A stretch of 64,000 nucleotides of DNA. Source: Actinomycetes bacterium (GTDB lineage: Bacteria > Actinomycetota > Actinomycetes > Mycobacteriales > Mycobacteriaceae). The notes below the pieces were generated by a model. It was not told the origin of the DNA. It worked only from the letters and a program-made list of their open reading frames with translations, and did not search any database. Below, in pieces: positions 57,658-64,000 of the stretch (its first letter is position 1; every line of letters begins with the position of its first letter). A program made the position numbers and the translations under genes. The stretch is from assembly GCA_023461275.1 (NCBI GenBank), contig JAEYMI010000071.1:62001-126000 (forward strand), given 5' to 3'.

Positions 57658-58563
57658 ATGGAGATCGACGTGGTCGACTGGAAGAGACTCGCGCACAAGA
57701 CAATCGTGACGCCGGGAAGCACTGTCGACCTCACGCACGACTTCGATCCGTCCCGCAAGGACCACGATCTCGACAAAGCCGACGGTCTGGCCGCTCTGGA
57801 CGAGGCACGCGTCGAACTCGAAAGCCTGCAGGATCGTTTCTTCGCACAATCAGAACAATCGATGCTGCTGATTCTGCAGGCCATTGATGCCGCCGGAAAA
57901 GACGGCACGGTCAAACATGTGATGTCCGGAATGAACCCTTCGGGTGTCGATGTCTACAGTTTCAAGGCGCCGTCAGCCACTGAACGCGCACACGATTATC
58001 TGTGGCGACATCAATTGGTCCTTCCCGAACTCGGCCGCATCGCCGTGTTCAATCGATCCCACTACGAGAACGTCACCGTCACCCGTGTGCACCCGGAACT
58101 GTTGTGGCCCAAGAGTTCTCAACTCGATCCCGAAGGTCACATCTGGCATCGCCGGTACCGTGAGATCAACGATTGGGAGCGGTATCTGACCGATAACGGC
58201 ACGGTGATCGTCAAGCTCTTCCTGAACGTGTCCTACGCCGAACAAGGCCGACGATTCCTCGAGCGTATCGACCGTCCCGAGAAGAACTGGAAGTTCTCAC
58301 CCACCGACCTCGCCGAACGCGAGCACTGGGATGCCTACTCCGAAGCCTTCAGCGCCATGTTGACGCACACCAGCACCGAGTGGGCGCCCTGGCATGTCAT
58401 CCCTGCCGACCATAAATGGTTCAGCCACCTGAGTACGTTCGCGGTGCTGCTGGAGACGCTGCGCTCCCTCGATCCGAACTATCCCGAGGTGAGTGACGAC
58501 GTCAGGAGCCGACTGGGTGAGGCGAAGGAGGTACTCACCAAAGAACTCGGTATCTCCGACTGA
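57658..58563 (+). CDS. ppk2: Polyphosphate kinase 2, class III type
   Basis: This 301-residue PPK2 has Walker A 'LLILQAIDAAGKDGTVKHVM', then 'SGMNPSGVDVYSFKAPSA', 'RIAVFNRSHYENV' (Walker B/lid start) and a helical lid with 'WKFSPTDLAEREHWDAY'. The block following Walker A is that of class III enzymes such as the Meiothermus one, which phosphorylate both AMP and ADP from polyphosphate. GGGGCGAG precedes ATG 57658, after a 13-base gap to DUF805. It probably regenerates nucleotides or adjusts polyphosphate stores. Confidence 0.92.
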   Translation: MEIDVVDWKRLAHKTIVTPGSTVDLTHDFDPSRKDHDLDKADGLAALDEARVELESLQDRFFAQSEQSMLLILQAIDAAGKDGTVKHVMSGMNPSGVDVYSFKAPSATERAHDYLWRHQLVLPELGRIAVFNRSHYENVTVTRVHPELLWPKSSQLDPEGHIWHRRYREINDWERYLTDNGTVIVKLFLNVSYAEQGRRFLERIDRPEKNWKFSPTDLAEREHWDAYSEAFSAMLTHTSTEWAPWHVIPADHKWFSHLSTFAVLLETLRSLDPNYPEVSDDVRSRLGEAKEVLTKELGISD

Positions 58564-58564
58564 C

Positions 58565-59470
58565 TCAGCTCATGCGCCATGGTTCGTAGGCGCGCGGATC
58601 GCCCACCGGTTCGAGGTGCGTGCTGATCGACAAATGCTCAAGGGCCGAGTGCAATTCGCCCTCGACGACCTCCACGAGATCGTGGGCCCGCTGAACCGAC
58701 CATTCCCCCGGCACCAGCATGTGCATCTGTACGAATCGCTCATGCCCCGACTCGCGGGTCCGGACGTCGTGGAAGTCGACACCGTCGGCACGGTGGCGGT
58801 CGAGAACTGCATCGAGGGCTGCCCGATCCTCGGCGGGTAGCGCCGAATCCATCAGCCCGGATGCCGAGCGCCACATCAGCATTCCGCCGACGACGAGAAT
58901 GTTGATCGCCACAGCGATGGCGATCAGTGAGTCCAGCGGAAGCCAACCCGTCACCGCGACAAGGAGAACGCCGAGAACGACTCCGGCGGTGGTCCACACA
59001 TCGGTGAGCAGATGCTTGCCGTCGGCAGTGAGCGCTGGCGATCTCCTCGCCCGCCCGACCCGCAGAAGCAGCACGCCCACCGCACCGTTGATGACGGTGG
59101 CGGCGACCGAGATGGCCAGGCCGAGCCCGACCGCTTCCAACTGTTGTGGATTGATCAACCGCTCGACGGCGGCCACGATGATCGCGATCGCCGCCACCAC
59201 GATCATCACGCCCTCGAACACCGCGGAGAAGTACTCCACCTTGGAGTGACCGAAGTTGTGGTCGTCGTCGGCCGGGCGGGCCGAGACGCGCAGTGCGATC
59301 AGTGCACCCACCGACGCAACGACATTGACCACCGACTCGAGAGCGTCGGACAGCAGGCCGACGGACCCGCTGACCCGCCATGCGATGAGTTTCATGGCGA
59401 TCACCACGACCGACGCGATGACACTGACGACCGCATACCAGACGAGGCTGCGCGCGCCGGTCGGACTCAC
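58565..59470 (-). CDS. Cation diffusion facilitator (CDF) family transporter
   Basis: This 301-residue metal-cation/proton antiporter has six TM helices, with 'LLSDALESVVNVVA' in TM2 and 'DGKHLLTDVWTT' in TM5 providing the metal site. 'DDDHNFGHSKVEYFSA' follows TM2. A C-terminal cytoplasmic ferredoxin-like domain includes 'FHDVRTRESGHERFVQMHMLVPGEWSVQRAHDL'. It likely exports Zn2+, Fe2+ or Co2+. It is convergent with ppk2, its stop codon 1 base away. Confidence 0.92.
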   Translation of the reverse strand: MSPTGARSLVWYAVVSVIASVVVIAMKLIAWRVSGSVGLLSDALESVVNVVASVGALIALRVSARPADDDHNFGHSKVEYFSAVFEGVMIVVAAIAIIVAAVERLINPQQLEAVGLGLAISVAATVINGAVGVLLLRVGRARRSPALTADGKHLLTDVWTTAGVVLGVLLVAVTGWLPLDSLIAIAVAINILVVGGMLMWRSASGLMDSALPAEDRAALDAVLDRHRADGVDFHDVRTRESGHERFVQMHMLVPGEWSVQRAHDLVEVVEGELHSALEHLSISTHLEPVGDPRAYEPWRMS

Positions 59471-59538
59471 CGTGTCATTGCATCACACGCGCATCGTCGC
59501 CGCAGGCGGAAGTGAATCTATTCGACGTCGGACATCGA

Positions 59539-61587
59539 CTACGCCAAGGCCAGCCCGCGCCGTCGCAGCAACGGCTCGATCTGGGCTTTACGGCCGATCA
59601 ACTCCTCGTGCGCGACAAGCGGATCCACGCTGTCACCGCGCGACAGCGTCAGGTCCGCGAATCGCCGGCCGCTGCCGCGTTGCAGACCTCCTTCGGCGAG
59701 GAACCACTGTTCGGTTTCCGCGTCGAGGACTTCTGACCAGATGTAGCTGTAGTAGCCGGCCGAGTAACCGCCACCGAAGATGTGGTTGAAGTAGGCGCTG
59801 CGGTAGCGCGGCGGAATCAGTTCGGTGGCCAGGCCGGCCTTCTCGAGCGCCGCCCGCTCGAAGGCCTCGACGTCGGCGATCTCGCCGGCATCGACCTGCT
59901 CAGCCGTGATCCGATGCCAGGCGAGGTCGAGCGCGGCCGCCGCGAGGTACTCGATGGTGCCGTGCGCGGACTCGGTACCGGCCGCCGAGCGCGCGGCCTC
60001 GGCCAGCTCGGCCGGGATGGGGGCACCCGTCTCGTGGTGGCGCGCGTAGTGACCGAGCACGTCGGGGTGCAATGCCCACATCTCGTTGACCTGCGACGGG
60101 AATTCGACGAAGTCGCGCGGCACCGACGTCCCCGACTGGGACGGATACTCCACGGCCGAGAGCAATCCGTGCAACGCATGACCGAACTCATGAAACAGCG
60201 TGGTGAGCTGGTCCATGGTCAACAGACACGGTTGTCCCGGTTCGGGTTTGGTCAGGTTGAGCACGTTGACTACCACCGGCTGGGTACGCAGCACCGACGA
60301 CTGGTCGACGATGCTGTTCATCCATGCGCCACCGCGTTTCGACGGCCGCGCGAAGAAGTCGCCGAGGAACAGGCCGATGCTCGTTCCGCTGTCATCGAGG
60401 ACATCCCACACCCGGACGTCGGGATGGTAGACGGGCAGGTCCGTGCGCTCGGCGAATCGCAGCCCATACAGCTTGCGGGCCGCGTAAAAGACCCCGTCGG
60501 TCAGCACTCGACCGAGTTCGCAGTAGTCGGCGAAATCACTCAGCGGCACACCGGCATTGGCCTTCTTCTCCTGCGCCAGCCAGAAGGTGAGATCGGCGGG
60601 TCCGAGGTCGCCGTCGGCGAATTCGGTGATCCGGGTCAGTTCTCGACCGCCGGCCCGCATCGCCGCCACCGACAACTCGGCGAGAAGATCGTCGACGGCC
60701 GCCGGTGACGGTGCGGTCTCCTCGGCGATGACGTACTCGGCATGGTCGCGGTATCCGAGCAGCCGGGCCCGACGTGCACGCAGGCCGACGATCTCGAGGA
60801 CCTCCGCGGTGGTGTCGTAGTCGTTTCCGCGAGAACACCGGGCGACCGAGGCGTCGAAGATGCGTTGACGGGTCTCGGGATCGGTCAGTGAGGTCAGGAC
60901 CGACTGGCTCGTCGGCAGCTCCAACGCGATGAGGTACCCGTCCTCGTGGCCGGCGTCGGCGGCCAGGCGCCGTGCTGCGGCGATCTCACCGGCCGACAAG
61001 CCGGCCAGGGCCTCGACATCTCCGACGAAGACCGCCGAATCGTTGCTGTCGTCGAGGATCTTCTGGGAGAAGGTGGTCGTCAGCAAGGCCAGCCGGGAGG
61101 AGATGTCCCGCATCTGCTCCTGCTCGTCGGGTGCGAGGCCGGCGCCCGCACGTACCGCCTCGCGATAGCGCTTCTCGGTGAGCCGACGTTGCGGTTCGGT
61201 CAACTCGAGGCGCTCCAGCGACTCGTACACCTGCGAAATACGTTGAAACAGGCCGGGGTTCATCGCGATGGTGTTGGCGTGATCGGTCAGCAGGGTGGAC
61301 AGCTGCTTGGAGATCTCGTTGCGTTCGGGGTTGGTGTCGGGCCCGACGAGGTTGTAAAAGATGCCCGACGCCCGCGCCAGATCACGCCCACTCGTCTCGA
61401 GGGCCTCGATGGTGTTGTCGAAGGTGGGTTCAGCAGTGGCCGAGGCGATCTCGTCGACCTCGCGCAGGTGCGACGCCATCGCCTGCTCGAAGGCCGGCAG
61501 GAAATCGTCGTCGGAGATGGTGGTGAAGTCGGGCAGATCGTGCGGGAGGTCGCTGGGTGCCAGCACCGGATTCACGCGACTGGGCAT
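59539..61587 (-). CDS. dcp: M3-family metallopeptidase (peptidyl-dipeptidase Dcp type)
   Basis: This 682-residue oligopeptidase has zinc site 'TLFHEFGHALHGLLS' (HExxH) with the downstream Glu in 'DFVEFPSQVNEMWALHPDVL'. The family end 'GGYSAGYYSYIWSEVLDAE' is also present. It is a cytosolic enzyme that trims peptides from the C-terminus (Dcp) or internally. The N-terminal ~300 residues form the helical cap. It is separated from lepA by only 3 bases and could be co-transcribed with it. Confidence 0.94.
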   Translation of the reverse strand: MPSRVNPVLAPSDLPHDLPDFTTISDDDFLPAFEQAMASHLREVDEIASATAEPTFDNTIEALETSGRDLARASGIFYNLVGPDTNPERNEISKQLSTLLTDHANTIAMNPGLFQRISQVYESLERLELTEPQRRLTEKRYREAVRAGAGLAPDEQEQMRDISSRLALLTTTFSQKILDDSNDSAVFVGDVEALAGLSAGEIAAARRLAADAGHEDGYLIALELPTSQSVLTSLTDPETRQRIFDASVARCSRGNDYDTTAEVLEIVGLRARRARLLGYRDHAEYVIAEETAPSPAAVDDLLAELSVAAMRAGGRELTRITEFADGDLGPADLTFWLAQEKKANAGVPLSDFADYCELGRVLTDGVFYAARKLYGLRFAERTDLPVYHPDVRVWDVLDDSGTSIGLFLGDFFARPSKRGGAWMNSIVDQSSVLRTQPVVVNVLNLTKPEPGQPCLLTMDQLTTLFHEFGHALHGLLSAVEYPSQSGTSVPRDFVEFPSQVNEMWALHPDVLGHYARHHETGAPIPAELAEAARSAAGTESAHGTIEYLAAAALDLAWHRITAEQVDAGEIADVEAFERAALEKAGLATELIPPRYRSAYFNHIFGGGYSAGYYSYIWSEVLDAETEQWFLAEGGLQRGSGRRFADLTLSRGDSVDPLVAHEELIGRKAQIEPLLRRRGLALA

Positions 61588-61590
61588 GCC

Positions 61591-63435
61591 TCACTTGCCT
61601 TTCGGTTTGTCGCCCACCGAATCGGTGGACAGCGCCGCGACGAAGGCCTCCTGCGGGACATCGACCCGGCCGATGGTCTTCATCCGCTTCTTGCCTTCCT
61701 TCTGCTTCTCCAGCAGCTTGCGCTTACGGCTGATGTCGCCGCCGTAGCACTTGGCCAGCACGTCCTTGCGGATCGCCCGGATATTCTCGCGCGCAATGAT
61801 CTTGGAACCGATCGCGGCCTGCACCGGCACCTCGAACTGTTGCCGCGGAATGAGTTCCTTGAGTTTGGTGGCCATCTTGTTGCCGTAGGCGAACGCGGCA
61901 TCGCGATGCACGATGGCGCTGAACGCGTCGACCGCCTCGCCCTGCAACAGGATGTCCACCTTCACCAGATCGGCTTCCTGCTCGCCGGCCTCCTCGTAAT
62001 CGAGGCTGGCATAGCCGCGGGTGCGCGACTTCAAGGCGTCGAAGAAATCGAAGATGATCTCGGCCATCGGCAACGTATAGCGAAGTTCCACACGGGTTTC
62101 CGAGAGATAGTCCATACCGCCGAGCTCGCCGCGGCGGGCCTGACACAGCTCCATGATCGCTCCGATGAACTCACTGGGGGCGATGACGGTGGTCTTGACG
62201 ATCGGCTCGAAGATGTGGCGGGCCTTGCCTTCCGGCCAGTCCGACGGATTGGTGACGACGTGTTCGCTGCCGTCCTCCATCACCACGCGGTATACCACGT
62301 TGGGTGCGGTGGAGATCAGGTCGAGACCGAACTCGCGCTCGAGGCGCTCCCGGGTGATCTCCATGTGCAGCAGGCCCAGGAAGCCACATCGGAAGCCGAA
62401 CCCGAGCGCCACCGACGTCTCGGGCTCATAGGTCAGCGCGGCGTCGTTGAGTTGCAGCTTGTCCAGGGCCTCACGCAGCACCGGGTAGTCGGAGCCGTCC
62501 ACCGGGTACAGGCCCGAATAGACCATCGGCCGCGGTTCGCGATAGCCGGTGAGCGCCTCGGTGGCGCCGTTGCGCGCCGAGGTCACGGTGTCACCGACCT
62601 TCGACTGCCGGACGTCCTTCACACCGGTGATGAGGTAGCCGACCTCGCCGACGCCGAGTCCCTTCGACGGCTTCGGTTCGGGTGAGACGATGCCGACCTC
62701 GAGCAGCTCGTGGGTGGCACCGGTCGACATCATCGCGATCTTCTCGCGGGGCACGATCTTTCCGTCGACGACGCGCACGTAGGTGACCACGCCGCGATAG
62801 GTGTCATAGACCGAGTCGAAGATCATCGCCCGCGCCGGCGCGTCCGGATCACCCTGCGGAGCCGGGACCTGCTTGATGACCTCGTCGAGCAGTGCGCCGA
62901 CGCCCTCACCGGTCTTACCCGACACCCGGAGCACGTCGTCGGCGTCGCATCCGACGATGTGCGCGATCTCGGCGGCATACCGGTCCGGATCGGCGGCCGG
63001 CAAGTCGATCTTGTTCAGCACCGGAATGATCGTGAGGTCGTTCTCCATGGCCAGGTACAGGTTGGCCAGCGTCTGCGCCTCGATCCCCTGCGCGGCGTCG
63101 ACCAGCAGAACTGCACCCTCGCAGGCCTCAAGCGCACGCGACACCTCGTAGGTGAAGTCGACGTGGCCGGGGGTGTCGATGAGGTGCACGACGTAATCGG
63201 TGTCGCCGACCCGCCACGGCAACCGCACGTTCTGCGCCTTGATGGTGATGCCGCGCTCGCGCTCGATGTCCATCCGGTCCAGGTACTGCGCCCGCATCTG
63301 CCGTTCCTCGACCACGCCGGTGAGCTGCAACATCCGGTCGGCCAGGGTGGATTTGCCGTGGTCGATGTGAGCGATGATGCAGAAGTTCCGGATCCGTGCT
63401 GGATCGGTGAACGTGGTGTCGGCGAAGGTGGGAAT
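61591..63435 (-). CDS. lepA: Elongation factor 4 (LepA), apparent ATT start
   Basis: This 614-residue back-translocating ribosomal GTPase has G1 'IIAHIDHGKSTLADRML', G2 'RGITIKAQNVRL', G3 'DTPGHVDFTYEVSRAL' and G4 'LNKIDLPAADP', then domains II-V and the LepA C-terminal domain ('MKTIGRVDVPQEAF'). No ATG, GTG or TTG occurs in frame upstream of G1: the frame opens after a TGA with only an ATT (63435) placed 7 bases after AAGGAG (63443-63448). Reading from that ATT gives 'PTFADTTFTDPARIRNFC', which aligns with LepA N-termini. The first ATG, 63333, would delete G1. ATT initiation, a mutation, or a sequence error are the options. Confidence 0.95.
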   Translation of the reverse strand: MPTFADTTFTDPARIRNFCIIAHIDHGKSTLADRMLQLTGVVEERQMRAQYLDRMDIERERGITIKAQNVRLPWRVGDTDYVVHLIDTPGHVDFTYEVSRALEACEGAVLLVDAAQGIEAQTLANLYLAMENDLTIIPVLNKIDLPAADPDRYAAEIAHIVGCDADDVLRVSGKTGEGVGALLDEVIKQVPAPQGDPDAPARAMIFDSVYDTYRGVVTYVRVVDGKIVPREKIAMMSTGATHELLEVGIVSPEPKPSKGLGVGEVGYLITGVKDVRQSKVGDTVTSARNGATEALTGYREPRPMVYSGLYPVDGSDYPVLREALDKLQLNDAALTYEPETSVALGFGFRCGFLGLLHMEITRERLEREFGLDLISTAPNVVYRVVMEDGSEHVVTNPSDWPEGKARHIFEPIVKTTVIAPSEFIGAIMELCQARRGELGGMDYLSETRVELRYTLPMAEIIFDFFDALKSRTRGYASLDYEEAGEQEADLVKVDILLQGEAVDAFSAIVHRDAAFAYGNKMATKLKELIPRQQFEVPVQAAIGSKIIARENIRAIRKDVLAKCYGGDISRKRKLLEKQKEGKKRMKTIGRVDVPQEAFVAALSTDSVGDKPKGK

Positions 63436-63537
63436 CGAACTTCTCCTTGGATGGGCCGGTATTGAAGAGGATGGGGCAGGTACTCACCTGGGTGACGTCA
63501 CCTCCAGTTTGTCATCCGGCCAGCTAGCGTGTCAGGC

Positions 63538-64000
63538 ATGGGTGTGCAGAGCGTGACCGAGGGCGACGTGGTCGCCGACGTCCACCGGCCCGAGTCCACC
63601 CCGGTCGCGACCGTCGTGTTGACGCACGGCGCCGGCGGCAACCGCGACGCGGTCATCCTGCGCGCGCTCGCCGACGAGCTCTGTTCGCGGGGTCTGGCCG
63701 TCGCGCGCATCGACCTGCCCTACCGTCAACGCCGTCCCAAGGGCCCGCCGAGTCCGTCGGGCGCCACGGCCGACCGCGAGGGCATCCGGTCGGCGTGCAC
63801 GCTCTTCGCGAAGCTCGCCGACGGGCCGTTGATCGTCGGCGGCCACTCCTACGGCGGCCGGCAGGCCTCGATGCTCGTCGCCGAGGATCCGTTGGTGGCC
63901 GACGGACTGTTGCTGACGTCGTATCCGCTGCATCCACCGGGCAAGCCCGACCGGTTGAGAATCGATCACCTCGGTTCCATCTCCATCCCCACGATCGTGG
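63538..64000 (+). CDS. Alpha/beta hydrolase (TEX30/KANL3-like), 3' cut by window edge
   Basis: The first 154 codons are present. 'VVLTHGAGGNRDAVILRALADEL' forms the oxyanion strand, 'RIDLPYRQRRPKGPPSP' follows, and the nucleophile Ser is in 'IVGGHSYGGRQASMLVAE'. The subsequent 'LLLTSYPLHPPGKPDRLR' is typical of the KANL3/TEX30-type bacterial hydrolases of unknown substrate. ATG 63538 begins ~100 bases from the divergent lepA start. The acid and His of the triad lie beyond the window edge. Confidence 0.88.
   Translation, partial: MGVQSVTEGDVVADVHRPESTPVATVVLTHGAGGNRDAVILRALADELCSRGLAVARIDLPYRQRRPKGPPSPSGATADREGIRSACTLFAKLADGPLIVGGHSYGGRQASMLVAEDPLVADGLLLTSYPLHPPGKPDRLRIDHLGSISIPTIV

Noticed and set aside
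60946..62685. 579-codon forward frame opposite the M3 peptidase and lepA
   Set aside because: Spans two convincing genes on the other strand and has no recognisable motif.

Overview
The window looks like chromosome from a high-GC, mycolic-acid-containing actinobacterium of the order Mycobacteriales, most plausibly Gordonia or a close relative. Evidence: GC-rich third codon positions, frequent GTG starts and ATGA overlaps, a secreted PE-PPE-domain hydrolase, and a gene backbone (dnaG, dgt, glyS, smtB-furB, uppS, recO, era, corC-like, ybeY, phoH, rsmE, dnaJ2, hrcA, hemW, sirA-cysH, cysAWT-subI, GH15 trehalase, lepA) in the order I recall for Mycobacterium tuberculosis Rv2343c-Rv2405. No rRNA, CRISPR array, insertion sequence or prophage is visible.

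Layout. 1-2.1 kb: end of an acyl-CoA dehydrogenase gene, a GntR regulator, a DHFR-like reductase, a small membrane protein and tRNA-Asn with its terminator. 2.2-6.9 kb: a reverse-strand operon of GntR regulator, allophanate-hydrolase-type amidase, biuret-hydrolase-type cysteine hydrolase and NCS2 permease, read as a biuret or ureide nitrogen-scavenging unit. 7.0-9.0 kb: a CAT-anticodon tRNA, a divergent TetR/VOC pair, a decayed gene and a micro-ORF. 9.0-30.4 kb: conserved core (replication, translation, zinc regulation, cell-wall lipid carrier, repair, ribosome maturation, heat shock), with several short tandem repeats at gene junctions between 18.3 and 22.0 kb.

30.5-42.9 kb is the most interesting part. 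It lies between hrcA and hemW, where M. tuberculosis carries the mycobactin genes. Three transcription units encode a QsdA-type lactonase of the phosphotriesterase family plus an acyl-CoA ligase; an APH-fold kinase, an ACAD10/11-type acyl-CoA dehydrogenase, an SDR and a TetR regulator; and a HAD phosphatase, a single-chain acyl-CoA carboxylase, an SDR and a frameshifted quinone oxidoreductase. Together they suggest a route from gamma-lactones through 4-hydroxyacyl-CoA and 4-phosphoacyl-CoA into beta-oxidation. TTGAAC-type palindromes lie in the promoter regions.

43-64 kb: hemW; a sulfur-assimilation block (cysteine-type leader peptide, sirA, cysH, cysD, cysN, sirohydrochlorin chelatase, and facing it the sulfate importer cysA-cysW-cysT-subI); a GH15 trehalase; DUF805; class III PPK2; a cation efflux protein; an M3 peptidase; lepA, which appears to start at ATT; and the beginning of an alpha/beta hydrolase cut by the window edge.
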